From positions 857,233 through 921,232 of the forward strand of contig JAKOGI010000110.1 of assembly GCA_029747015.1 (NCBI GenBank): DNA of 64,000 nt, in the 5' to 3' direction. Made by a program: the position numbers and the translations under genes. Origin of the DNA: Carnegiea gigantea (taxonomy: Eukaryota > Streptophyta > Magnoliopsida > Caryophyllales > Cactaceae). This document shows, piece by piece, positions 22,839 to 34,421 of this stretch. Below the pieces are notes generated by a model. That model did not search any database, was not told the origin of the DNA, and saw nothing but the letters and a program-made list of their open reading frames with translations. The number at the start of each line of letters is the position of its first letter. Within the stretch, counting starts at the first letter, position 1.

Positions 22839-25626
22839 TGTGCGATGCCCTCTCGAACTAGGTGCTGACCGCCCAGTTTTGCAGTGGCAGGGTCCCTAGT
22901 AGGTCTGTTTAGCACACTGGATGAATGTTTAACGCTGCTTATATTTGGATCTTCTGTAACCCTACTCAGGCAGGATTTACACTGGATGTTGATGTTGTTA
23001 TTGAATGAGCTTGCGGCTAGTACATATGTGAGTTTGTCTTTGGCGATTGCTACAATGTGGAACGCTAAACATGACTTTGTGGCTTGCAATTTGGAACGCT
23101 TGAATTCTGGTTTGTTATACCATCTCATTCTGTGTTTCTCGTCTGTTACTTGCCGATTTTCAAGATGTTTTACGTGGTCGTGGATTTCGTTGTATGTGGT
23201 TCCAATTTTCGCGTCTGTTGCTTTCGTTCTGTATCTTATTTTGTTAGCAAATCTAATAACAAGATACTTAAGTCTAAAACTTTTAGCGTGAACGTAACCT
23301 AGATGACTCCAATCTTTACGAGGTCGGCAAAATATTCTAAGCTTAATTTTCAAGGTACTTAAGTCTAAAATTTGTGAATTGAAAAACAGAGTACTATAGA
23401 GTAGCGGCCAGGGGTGACGATGAATCGAGTTTAGAACGGATGAATCATTATCCACATTCATCATTTGCGTTCATTCGATTGATTTAATCTATTCATTGTC
23501 CACGAAAATCAAGTTCAATTCATGCATTCACCAGCCGCATGTGAAAATTGGTAGTTTGGGCTGTAGACGGGTGATGAAAACTTATATATAATACACTAGT
23601 AAAATTATAAGACCAAACAAGCCTTTAGAAGTTTAAAAAAGATGTTTTGGTAAGAATAAATAAGAGACATATCTTTTAAAAATTCAAAAAAGATAGTTTA
23701 GGTATAATAAATGAATAAATATCACATTTATCACATTTAGTTTTTCAAAAATCATAAAATTAACGATATAATCGTCCAAAAAATGAGTAAGGTTTCAAAG
23801 GACTAAAATAAAAAAAAATAAAATAAACTGATTGTGAATAGGACATAAACAACTAATGACTAAGCAGGTGATGAATGGGATGATGGGTTGGATGGAGCAT
23901 CAACCAGATCCAATCCAATTGGTCAAATCATTATATATCATCCATCCATATATTTTGTATTTTCTCCTTTTCAAGTCAGGTAAAATGAATATTTATCATG
24001 CGCAGATGAAATTGTCGGCCCTACGGCAGAGGATGCTGAAGAAAGACTCTTATCGTGGCAAAATTGGCCAATATCTCTAGGTCTAATCGTTGGGATTAGG
24101 ACTTTTGGATGATAATTACTGATGATGATTGAAATTGATGTGCTTTGGTGATTGCTTGGCCCACGACATGATCAATGACAAAACCATCGTCACGGAATTT
24201 CGCTGCTTCTATTTATCAACAAAAACAATGGACTTGGGTCATCAGGAGAATCACATATGCCGATATGATCGTTGTACTATGAAGACATGGTAACGTACAA
24301 ACCATGCAAAATGTAATAGTTTGACGATGTGACCATAGGCTAAGCATACAAAATATCTAGAGGTGCGCATTATTAGCCCTTAATTCTATAATTCTATTGT
24401 TGTCATAGCTAATAATTTTCCAACCACAATTATTGATACCGAGACAAAATCGTACCAAGTGCTGCTCTTTTTTTTGGGAGGGGGTAAGTACAACGAATAT
24501 TAGGCAATCTAGTTGTATCTGTGTAATCGATAACTGAAATATAGAAAACCTATGTGAATACAGCGGAAGTAAAAAGTTAGCTGTTTGAAAAACGCATGCA
24601 CATTTAACAATCTAATTATCATCCATATTGTTCTCCCGAAATACATGACAGAACTCAATTCTGATGTGCTGCTCAATAAATATCCTTATACATTAGATTA
24701 CCGTTTAATTAAGCACATTGTAACTGAAGGAGAGAGTAAACTGATCATTCAATCAATCCGAGGAGAATTCAAGGCATTGTGGGGCACTCTTGGATTAGCT
24801 CAAACGTTAGCACCCTTGATAATGATGCACCCCGCTCTTGTTTCCACCAAATTTATGATTCATGCATTCATTAGAGGCTGAAACAGACAGGTTTTTTTAC
24901 GTCCACTCAGCATCAGCAAGGTGCATGAGCCCACCTTGAAAAAAGGTACGTGCGACACCTCCATTTTTCCAGCAAAAGATGAGCATTCTTAGTTGTTTTG
25001 TCACTCTCAATTTCCAATATCAAGTTTGTTTCGCCTGAAAAAGTCACTCAATCCATTTGAATTTTCTTGCAAGCATTCGGAAGATTTTATAAATGTTTGA
25101 CAAGAGTTCTAAAATTTTAGTATAACTGAATGTGACAGTCTGGAATGGACTTACAATATGAACATTCATTAATAGAGCTGTAAAACTAGTTTAGAAGCAT
25201 TCTCTAATTTTCATAATAGATCAAACGATAGAAACATACACAACTACAAAGTAAACTCATACACAATTACAAAGTAAACTGACCAGTATAGACTAATTGG
25301 GTGGGGGGGGGGGGGACGACGAAAGATGGCATCTCATTTTACTTCTCAATGGTACGATGCAACATCCACCATTTCCACAATCAACTATGAAGGAAGTTAT
25401 CACCTTGTTCCCCTGCATCGTTTGGGTGGACAATGGACAGTCCATAATTCCATATTCCCAATCTTAGCTATGTACTATGACTTCGGTTCAATCTTGCATG
25501 TTCAAAAGCAATATTTATCCCAAAAATAATCTAGACGATCCTTCCTTTGAATATATACTTGATTTCATATTATGAAATTATTCGAAGGATCCCAAAAAAT
25601 CTAACTCTATGGTCATTAATCGATGA
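22839..25626. other. PAI 3' flank and spacer to FAD7/8, no gene recognised
   Basis: The first few hundred bases should hold the PAI 3' UTR. Overlapping open frames on both strands (22832-23464 minus, 22884-23291 plus) lie there and resemble nothing known. Further on are GATGAAT-type short repeats (23420-23540, 23870-23910), a T/G tract at 24468-24484, a G-tract at 25301-25314 and small unrecognised frames (24585-24881, 25326-25529). Confidence 0.6.
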
Positions 25627-27941
25627 TCATAGTTCAGGGTCTGTTTGGTAGTAGACAACATCACCAGTGTCACTAACATAGTGATCTTTCTTCAAGCTCT
25701 TCAAGAGAACACCCAGTAAGTAGAACGGAAGCGGTCCAGACTTCTTTGGTTCCCTGTAGTATTTCCCAAGAACAGGCTTTGCAGCCTCAGTCTGCAAGGC
25801 GAATGCATAAACTGTTTAGGAAAAAATTAACGGCAAAAGAAATCTAAATCGAGGCAAAACTAAATGATGCTCACAGCTTCAATGAGATGGTAATGTGGAA
25901 TTTGGGGGAAGAGATGATGAATGACATGTGTTCCAATGTCATGATGGATGTTGTTTATCCAACCATAATCACGGTCAATTGTTGTAAGCCCTCCTCGAAG
26001 GTAACTCCATTCCTGATTAGTATATCAAGCAGTTCATTTAGTTGTCATTCGGCGAAAAAAGGAACCCAAGAACAAGACATTGTAAGTTCATACCTCCCCG
26101 CGGTACCACGGAAGCTTGTCATCATGGCCATGATGGTGCAAGTACGTGACCAAATCCAACCACATAACAAAAATCTGAAATAAGAAGCAGAATAAGAAGA
26201 TTCAGCAGGAAGTTGGACATTTTGGCTATGTTTACTCCATGAGTCCAAAGTCAAGCATAGGTTCTCAGAATTCCAAAAAACCCTAAAATCTTGGAGAGAT
26301 GTGGACCCAACTTCTATGAGGGATTCCAAGACACAGTATGAAATTATGACTCTTAAATGCAAACTGAAATTATAATGTAAGATCTGCTTGTAAACTATAA
26401 GATGAAACAATCTAAGAGATGCAAAAAAACAAGCAGACCCACCGTATAGGGAACCCCATAGAGCTTGAGCAACTGAATAGGACCCATGACAAATGCCAAA
26501 CCAGCCAGCAGTGCAACCATTGCAGTCCAACAAGCTGTGGAGGTTATAATGTCCTTCCTCTCATTGGGATTGAACAAATCACTGTCCGGGTTGAAGTGTG
26601 AGCCCGACTTGCCTGGACTTCGCTTCCACTGCATCATTATGATATGAATCATATCCAATCAGCCATACCCAGGAAAAGCAGGGTAAAATTGAGCAAAATT
26701 CTAGTTGAGTTGAAAGCTCACCAAGTACACAGGGTATGCAAGCAAAGGGAATGGCAAGGTGAACCTCAACTTCTTTGTGATATTGTCCAAACTTTTGTAT
26801 AAACTTTCAGGAATCTGAATACATAAGATTTGAATGAATATGTCAAAATTACCATCATAATAAGACCCCCAAAAAATTTAAAAAAAAAGAGAAAACAAAA
26901 ATCTTACTGGGTGCCAGGATTCATCATTCTCAACATGCCCATGATTTTGGTGATGAGTTCTGTGACTAATTCTCCTACACCATCAGTACCCAAACGCTCA
27001 ATTCACAGAAAAACAAAACAATCTTCAAATGTTATCATGAATTGACAAAGTTGGCCACAAAAAGTCTAAAACTGGGTTCGAAGTAAAATACCATCCATGG
27101 TAGGGAACCAGGATTGAAGAGTGAAGCAAATGGCCAACAACACTATTCAGCTTTGGATCATTTGAAAAGCTCCCATGCCCACTGCCAATCCAAGAGAACA
27201 AATTTCAGTCACATAATCAAAAACAGAGCAAATAGCAAATTTTCTACTGGTATAGTAACCAAAAAATGACGCACATTAACACAAAAACAGGGCATACAAC
27301 TATCCAACTCTCCCTTTCACTTATGAGAGAAATAAATACGAACTTGGGTACAATCCAAAAGATAAACTTTTCTTTAGAAAGTAGCTAATATGACCTATAA
27401 ATAACAGAAAGCATAATTAGGTAGTCAAAAATCCAAAATTAAAGCAAACTTACCAATCATGGCCAAGAACAAAGAGTGCCCAAAACATGGTACCCTGAGC
27501 AAACCAATAAAGGGGCCAAAGAAGCCAATTGTCGAAATGAGCAGCAATAGCAGCTAACCCAAAAACAATGGCAACATCCCTAACAACGTAACTCAGTGAT
27601 TTCCAAGGGTCCTTAACCCAACAATGTTTAGGGATTGCTGCCCTAATATCCGCCAATTTGAATGGCGGCGCTGCGGCCAAGTCAAACTCTCCCGCAGCCC
27701 CATTAACAACCACCTCCTCCACCGCAGGCGGTGGCTCCACCTGCAATGGGGCTGCGACATTGACCTTCCACTTTCTCTCCCTAGAATTGGAGAGAGAACA
27801 ACACGAGATTCGCAAACAAGGGGACTTTTTCAGATCTGGAAAAACAGGGGAAGCCCTGATTTTTGAGAATCCTGATCTGGGTCGAGGGTAAATTCTAGGG
27901 AGAGGCCTTAACCCACATTCTGAGACTACCCAACTCGCCAT
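25627..27941 (-). CDS. FAD7/8: Chloroplast omega-3 fatty acid desaturase (FAD7/FAD8 type)
   Basis: Membrane di-iron desaturase that puts the third double bond into 16:2 and 18:2 acyl chains of plastid glycerolipids. Exons in gene order: 27454-27941, 27092-27181, 26908-26974, 26722-26814, 26443-26628, 26094-26174, 25875-26012, 25627-25791 (one border uncertain by one base); 435 aa. The three histidine boxes are intact: HDCGH (161-165), HRTHH (197-201) and HVIHH (364-368). The first is split by intron 1. A Ser/Arg-rich N-terminus starting [16 protein letters not shown] is the family's plastid transit peptide. The C-terminus has no KKxx ER signal, which separates it from FAD3. The start was set by this conserved beginning although the frame stays open upstream to 28256. 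Whether it is FAD7 or FAD8 cannot be decided. It converges on PAI. Confidence 0.96.
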
Positions 27942-28487
27942 TGCTTCTCTGGGTTGGAGATTTTGCTCCAAGTAAGGAACAAGAGTTTTGTAGAGAGAGA
28001 AAATAGCGGGCAAAAAGATTGGATTAGAGATGGATGCTATAAAAAAGGATGGGGATTTTTTGTGAGGAGAAAAGAAAAGGGCAACTCTCCGCCACAACAA
28101 AATCGCAAGAACACCACAAGGTGGGATTTGGGGTAGAGAGGATGCACGCAATTCCTTCTTCTCTGCTTTCTCTCTCCTCCCCTGCTCTGCTTGTGTTCCA
28201 GTGTTGGATCCTGTTCTTAAGTTCCATAGATCTGTGAAGCAATTTAAAGGAGTCAAGTCATCTGATTAATTTATTAATTATTAATTTTTTGGTGCTTTTT
28301 AATTAATTGTTAATAAATTACCATAGTTTTTTGGAGAGATTTCCTGCTGATTTCCCATAATATGAAAAGCATAAAGTTACTTGAGGTTACCACTTCACTT
28401 TAAAATGTGCTTTTCATTTGTCATGCCTCCTTACAAAAATGTTAGGCTTGAATTTTTCAACATGTCCATCCAAGCCACGAGCACTTT
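27942..28487 (-). promoter_or_regulatory. FAD7/8 leader and proximal upstream region
   Basis: Upstream of the desaturase ATG on the minus strand. The reading frame of the gene stays open to an ATG at 28256, but the translated extension has no transit-peptide or family resemblance, so I read it as 5' UTR. CT-rich stretches (minus strand AGAGAGAAAGC, 28140-28190 region) are typical of plant leaders. No certain TATA box. Confidence 0.4.
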
Positions 28488-28489
28488 TA

Positions 28490-28813
28490 GGGTCTGTTCT
28501 TTTTGTGAGTAAATTGAGATGGGTAAAAAGATAAAATAGATTGAGGTGGATTGAAGTTGGTATTTTTTTGAATTGGGTTGAAATTGGTATATTTTTTTGT
28601 GGTGGGTTGAAGTGTGTTAAAATAATAAGAATGTAATTGTGAAGCGATGTGTTGAAATTGGTTGAAGTGGGTTGAGGTAGGTTGAGGTTGGTTAAAGTAG
28701 GTTGAGGTTAGTATTTTTTTTCAAGTAGGTTGAAGTTGATTGAAGTGGATTGAAGTAGGTTGAAGTGAGTTGAGATTGGTAAATCTAAAAAGACCTACGA
28801 AAAGAACAGGGCC
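28490..28813. mobile_element. Harbinger-like MITE
   Basis: A 324-bp element flanked by TTA (28487-28489, 28814-28816) with TIRs GGGTCTGTTCTTTT and, on the other strand, GGCCCTGTTCTTTT. The interior is built of GGTTGAAGT/GGTTGAGGT repeats. It lies about 0.55 kb upstream of the desaturase start. Confidence 0.8.
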
Positions 28814-28816
28814 TTA

Positions 28817-29115
28817 GTGGCCGACTCGTTTGCATCGGGAGTAGTGCCGAGTGACTCGTGAGTCCTGAGCCGGCTCACACCTTTTTCTTGTTGCTTTTTT
28901 CTTTTTAATTTAAATTGGTTTTTTCTTTTGTTGGATTTTAAAAAAGAAGTTGTATGTTGTAAAGTAGATTCATGGATATTATTTTATTTGATAAGTTAAA
29001 GTTGCGAGTCTTGCATGATAGGGTGAAAAATTTGAAAGCCAAAAAATTACCTCGCGGATAATGTGGGGGAGGTAAGTCCTCACTTATAAGCCAAATTTTT
29101 TGCTCATGATTGTAG
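28817..29115. mobile_element. MITE related to 15385-16104
   Basis: Matches that element in reverse complement over 28900-29010 (TTGGATTTTAAAAAAGAAGT, TATTATTTTATTTGATAAG, GTTGCGAGTCTTGC) and ends with GATTGTAGATGCTCTAT, like the family terminus. The other end abuts, or is interrupted by, the Harbinger-like MITE at 28490-28813. Confidence 0.6.
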
Positions 29116-30366
29116 ATGCTCTATAATGTTACAAAAGATATTGTTAGTTTTCTTAATCTTGATTTTTAAGGCACTATTTTACTAATTAGTTTATTAGCTA
29201 GGTTTAAAGTAAAGTCGGTTAAGAGATTATTCCACTTTTTAATGAATAATATTGCCCTCATTAAGGAGATTTCTTATTTATATAACTCCCAATATTAGAA
29301 TGTTATATTGAAGAATAATACGTTAATCTATGGTGAAATTAACTTTGTAGTTTATTTTTTTGACTCCTAGACATTCAATTGATATATAATTTAAAATTAT
29401 TTACTACTTTCATCAATGTAATTTATCTATAAGAATCATATTTTTTTGGGATAAACTAAATATTTAGTTGTTATTTTTACATTAGGGATAGTCATAAATT
29501 TGGGCATATGGAATGGAATATTGAGATTAGAAATAAGTGGAGAACTTTGGAGAAAAAAATATCACTAGGCCAAGTATAATAGAGTTGAAAATATGTGATT
29601 ACATATATTTTTTAAAAAAAAAAAAGAATTTGTGGACGGAGAAAAGTGAGTGGAGACACTCATGGGAAGGTTGGAAATGGCGGTGATTATGAGGATCTAA
29701 AGGCAAAAATCTAATTGGTATGTAGGGTAAATGATGTGAAAGGTGGGTTGACTTGGAAATGAGCTCATTTTACAAGGGTATTAATTTTATATCTAGTTTT
29801 CTAAATTTTGAATTTTGACTTCGATAATAGTTTGATCAACTAAATTTTGAATTTCTCAAAACTGGTTCATGCATGTTGTGTAGTTCCTCAATTTGTCCGG
29901 TCTTTCCTATTGTGAAAAAAGGGAGCATCATAAGGAAAGTTCAAGTGACAAATTTTTAACAACAACTAGGATTCTAGGAATTTTGAGAAAATGATAATTT
30001 TAAAGTAGTAAAAAGTAAATTTTATGTTTTAACATTGAGTTCAATTTTTGAGTTTGAAATTGATAGGTTTAATATTAATTTTGTAGCATTTTTTAAATGA
30101 TCCGAAATCCTTTTTACAAGAACATGTGGTTCAAGGTAATTAGGAATTTGTAGGCGTTATTTGTCTCTTTATGTTAGAATTAGCATATGATTATGTTCTT
30201 TTTTGTACTAATTGCAAACTTAAGCTTTCACGATAGCTAATTTTATATTTACTCAATTTTTCTTGCCTTTTTTTTATATAAAAATGGTAAGTATAAGAAA
30301 TATTAGGTAGCTCTCATCTCAAAGATGATGCCTATGTTATCATTATTGAACATATATACATAAAAG
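29116..30366. other. Intergenic stretch, no gene recognised
   Basis: Very AT-rich; no open frame of interest on either strand and no clear repeat. GTAAGTATAAGAAATATTAG near 30288 loosely resembles GTAAGTACAACGAATATTAG near 24485, perhaps a shared repeat end. Confidence 0.5.
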
Positions 30367-30614
30367 TAGAGCTGAGTAACGGATCCGTTCGGGTCGACTC
30401 ATTTAATAAACGGGTCAATTTCGTGTAATCTTGAAAATAGTTTAAATTTGCTCAAAATTAAAAAAATAGCATGTTTTCAAGCTAGCTAAAAGATTAAATT
30501 GCGTCGACTTCGAGTTGAAATCAGTTCAATTCGTGTTAGATTTGCGTTTCTCTCAATAATTTTATGTCAGATTCTGATTGTGTTATCGCATTGAACAAGA
30601 CTTTTGCAGCTCTA
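30367..30614. mobile_element. Possible hAT-like MITE
   Basis: Ends TAGAGCTGAGTAAC and TTTTGCAGCTCTA are imperfect TIRs similar in form to TAGGGCTGTCAAA. The flanks CATAAAAG and CATGGAAA match only in part. ACGGGTC-rich ends resemble the copies at 81 and 1912. Confidence 0.5.
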
Positions 30615-31330
30615 CATGGAAACTCATGCGAGAATGGAATGTAAATGACGTTCTAGTCGTAATTTGGCACGTCTAATACATTAATGCCTTTCTACTCTCA
30701 GTCATGGTTGGTGGCGTTTGACTCCCTTTCTTTGTGGGACACAATTTTTTCTCGCGACAAGCAGCCGTGCTATTTTAAATAAAAACCCCACAACGCGGGA
30801 GCGAGAAACTCTGGCAAGTTACACGGTGGTAAAGCCGACCCCAATAGCCAATAGGCCCATAAAATTGAATAAAATAAAACAAACAAGAAAATATACCGTT
30901 TTGTGGCCGGTTCGGAGTTCCCAAAAAAAAAGGAAAAAAAAGAAAGCCGCAACGATAATACAAGAAAAAAGATGCGAACCGGACTCGGTCGAGCGGCTTT
31001 TTCCAAGACCAAATAATAATAAGGCTTGAGTGCTTGACCAATGACCGGTCCTTTTTTTTTTTTTTTCCCCCCTTCCGTCCACGGTCCAACTGGTACTGGT
31101 GTGCTACTTGTTTGTTAATAGAGAGAAGTAACAGTAGAAATAATTCATGATTCACGTGCATTCATGACTTTTTAGCAAATACTACTATAAAGCTTGCATT
31201 TTTCCAAGAGGGAGTTGTTTTGCTACTAATTTGGTATAAACCTAATGCTTTTTCACACGTGAGATGTTTTATTTAGAAGAGATAGGCTTACATGAGGAGG
31301 TATATTTAAAATTTTAAATAGACAATTTCT
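30615..31330. other. Intergenic stretch, no gene recognised
   Basis: Contains overlapping open frames on both strands (30718-31161) that include A/T homopolymers and resemble no family. A T-tract followed by C (31053-31076) is the only tract here with the reverse order. Confidence 0.5.
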
Positions 31331-31339
31331 TATCTTTGA

Positions 31340-31928
31340 TAATTGATCATACGTGGAGAGATTTATACGTTGGGAGTCCCCACCCGAAGGATGGGTTATT
31401 TTGAATACGGATGGGGCTTCTAAGGGCAATTCGGGGGTTGCTGCAGGGGGAGAGTCGTAAGGGACTCTCATGGTGAGTGGATTCGCGGGTTTAGCGAAAA
31501 TGTTGGAATTTGCACCTCAATCAAAGCAGAATTTAGAGTTGTGTTACAGGGTTATGTATGACAAGAGCCCTAGGGCTGTCAAAGGTATGATTGCAAGCGG
31601 ACTCAATGGTCATAGTGGGTATGCTGAGAGGTGAGGGAGTATGGAACCAAATCCATAGAACACTTATTTTACAATGCAAGGAGCTGATTGCACAGAGCAC
31701 CTGAGAGATCAAGGTCACGCACTGCTACCGATAAGCTAATTAAGTTGCTGATAGATTAGCCAACTTAGGTATAGACAAGAAAGTAGGAGTAGTTTATTAT
31801 GATTTTCTGCCTAAAGAGGCTATAGACGTTGTCAACGCAGATGCTGTAGGGGTCGCTTGGCCCAGAAAATTCAATTAATAATATTCTGATTTAGGGCCGT
31901 TGCCCCTCTTCTGCACCAAAAAAAAGAA
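31340..31928 (+). mobile_element. L1 LINE 3' end with RNase H domain, relic
   Basis: Reads, with stops and shifts, as the RNase H end of plant L1 ORF2: LNTDGASKGNSG near 31398, an MQCKELI-like segment near 31675, DAVGVAWPRKF near 31840, then GGGCCGTTGCCCCTCTTCTG and an A-tract at 31917-31926. The 5' part of the element is missing, as expected for truncated LINE insertions. Confidence 0.75.
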
Positions 31929-31968
31929 ACTAATAAAATTAATATAGAAGTTGTTAAATAAGTTATAT

Positions 31969-31972
<4 letters not shown>

Positions 31973-32045
<73 letters not shown>
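31973..32045. repeat. (AT)n microsatellite
   Basis: About 36 uninterrupted AT units between the L1 3' end and the start of the RTE fragment. The minus-strand Ile/Tyr frame through it is an artefact. Confidence 0.97.
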
Positions 32046-32047
<2 letters not shown>

Positions 32048-32661
32048 TATAATATATTTAGTTGAAGTAACTTCCATAGAAGATAAGATGAGAGAAACAA
32101 GACTCAGATGGTTTGGTCATATGAAAAGAAGGAGTGTGAACGCTCCAATGAGGCGATGTGAGAGGATTAACGTCCCCGCAGGTAAAAGAGGGAGGGGACG
32201 ACCAAAGAAGAGTTTGGACGAGGTGATTAGAGAGGATTTGAAAGTTGTAGGATTGATGGAGGACTTGACTCAGGATAGGAGACTATGGCGGGATAGGATT
32301 AGGATCTTAGATCGCATAGAGCTGGCCACCTGATTTAGGGTAGGTTTCGTATGTTGTGTTTGTATGCAGGTACTACACATATTTGGGAAAAGACATTGTT
32401 TTCCTATCGCTGTTTGTTAACGTGTGGTACTTTCCTCTACTTTGTCGTACGTATATTGTATGTTTTCACAAAATTCTTCTTCTATAAAAAGTTTTTACAA
32501 AATCCTTCTTCTATAAAATATTTTCACAAACTCTTGTTTTTGTGGGTCTCTTGGATTCAGCCTCTCTATGGACAGGGATGTCGGTAGAGGTAAGTTTACC
32601 TACATCTGAATCTCCCCAGACCCCGCGGAAGTGGGACCCATACTGAGAGGTGTTGTTGTAT
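32046..32661 (+). mobile_element. RTE-type LINE 3' end
   Basis: Frame 32088-32333 is an intact C-terminus of the RTE protein: [20 protein letters not shown], then [20 protein letters not shown] and [12 protein letters not shown] 3' UTR homologous to 50030-50445 follows (TTTTCACAAA..CTCTTG, CTACATCTGAATCTCCCCAG, ACCCCGCGGAAGTGGGA) and ends in a GTTGTTGT tail near 32661. It is 5' truncated directly at the (AT)n tract. Confidence 0.85.
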
Positions 32662-34044
32662 ATGTATAGGTGTAATAAAGATGTAACTTTATAATTTTTC
32701 AATTGGAAAAGCCAAAAACTCGCATGTACTTACTACAAAAAGAATCACCCTGACTTCTTCTAATGCGATACTTGGAAGTACAAGGGAGGCTTATTTGTAC
32801 GTAGCTTTTCTTAGGGCTTCCCAGCACAACAAAAAAAGAGGGAAAAAACCGAAAACAAAGGTGTACTAATAAAAAGGGAAAAAATAGAAAGGTAGTTTAC
32901 ATCATAAAAGGGTAGTTTACAGTAAAATGGAGAAGCGTGGGGCAATAGATTGATTTGAGTACATCATACAATTAGTTATGTATAGAAAAGATATAAGATA
33001 TTATATATAAATTATACAAACAGTTATGTATAAAATACTATTAGACTTGATCAGTGGGTAAGGGATCTACCCGACCCGACCCGACCCTCAAAAATGAGGG
33101 TTAGAGTTGGCTTTTGTTGTCTCCGACCAACTCCGATCCTCAAATTGAGGATGCCCGACTATGATGAGGATCGGACTTGGGTAAATATTTTGACCCTCTG
33201 ACTCGACCCGCTGACCCTTATTTTAAAAAAATAAAAAATAAAAAAAGATAAGATACTTTCGGTTTCATTTGGTCAAAACTTTTTCGTTTTCACTTCCCCC
33301 CTCCCCTTAGCATCTTGCCCTCCTCATTCATCTCACTTATTCGTAACCTTCTAATGCTCCCTCTCTGATGTTTGGCGTAGTCATTTTAGTGAACTAATCG
33401 ATCTATTGATTTAATAACCTAATTACGCATTAGAGTGTTTGTAGTTGTGATACACTTCAATATTATATTATCGATTGACCTTTTATTTTGTAAGATGTTT
33501 AATGTTGACCGTTATAATAAAAAGAAAACTTAGTGAAAAATCTCACTTTTTATATCGGGAGGTTTGAGGGTCGGATCTGACCCGCTGACTCGAAGGTACC
33601 CGCAGGGTCAGGGGTATGCCGACGCGCATGAGAGTTAGGTAGGGTTAGAGTCAAGAAAATCTTGCATGTCGACCCTCATGACCCGACCCTTAATTTGATC
33701 AGGACCTAAATACTATATATAAAATACTATCTATAAAAGATTACCTATAGAAAGGATATAAACACTATATATAAAATACTACAAATATCTAATTAAGATG
33801 AGCTTCAAAGAACACCAAATACAGAGTAACCAACTGAAGATCACTTATAATAACCAATACATACTAGAATATCTAATCAAGGCCAGATGTTGTCATTCCC
33901 ACATTTTCTCCCTGGGTTCAATACGGGGTGTCACGAATTCTACATAGCATATATAAGATGCCGCGGTTGGGATTTGTTCCTGGTATCCCTTCCCCCCTAA
34001 CTTATTCCGATCCCCTGGATGCCCCTCAGATAGGAACGTAGTGA
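32662..34044. other. Intergenic stretch with GACCCGACCC-rich block
   Basis: No gene. The section 33055-33710 is bounded by GATCAGTGGGTAAGGG and CCCTTAATTTGATCAG and is rich in GACCC/GGGTC motifs at both ends, which suggests a degenerate TIR repeat, but no target duplication could be fixed. Confidence 0.45.
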
Positions 34045-34360
34045 GCTAGGACCCGTTTATGGAGAAAAAACATAGTAACCATGTGGTCAATGAGATCAGT
34101 TGCCAAAAAAGGTGCAACCGTCAAGCACCAATTAAAGAATAGTCTAGTATTACCTTGAGTATGGGGAAAAAACATAGTACCCATGTGATCAATGAGATCA
34201 ATTGGCAAAAAAGGTGCAACCGTGCAAGCACCAATTAAAGAATAGTCTAGTATTATCCGACCCATCGTCTATTACATAGATACAACACTAGAATTGCACT
34301 ATGGGATATCCATGAGTGATTAGTGATTAGTGATTACTGATTAGTGATTAGTGATTACTC
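34045..34360. repeat. Two tandem repeats of about 100 bp and a short minisatellite
   Basis: CATAGTAACCATGTGGTCAA..CTAGTATTA and CATAGTACCCATGTGATCAA..CTAGTATTA are imperfect direct copies about 102 bp apart. A run of TGATTAGTGATTA(C) units follows at 34316-34356. It lies just past the stop codon of the tomosyn-like gene, in or beyond its 3' UTR. Confidence 0.85.
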
Positions 34361-34421
34361 ATCTTACCCTACCAAAAGAGTAACAAAACCAAAAATAAAA
34401 AAGATAGGATCAAGTCAGCAA

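Noticed and set aside
22832..23464. 210-codon minus-strand open frame overlapping the PAI 3' end
   Set aside because: No recognisable domain; it lies over the probable PAI 3' UTR opposite another chance frame; no splice or start context supports it.
33055..33710. GACCC-rich block as a defined transposon
   Set aside because: The ends are suggestive, but no convincing TIR pairing or target duplication could be fixed by eye.
34045..34360. Repeats near 34.0-34.4 kb considered as a CRISPR-like array
   Set aside because: Only two long copies and a short simple run; no regular repeat-spacer pattern, and the DNA is plant nuclear.
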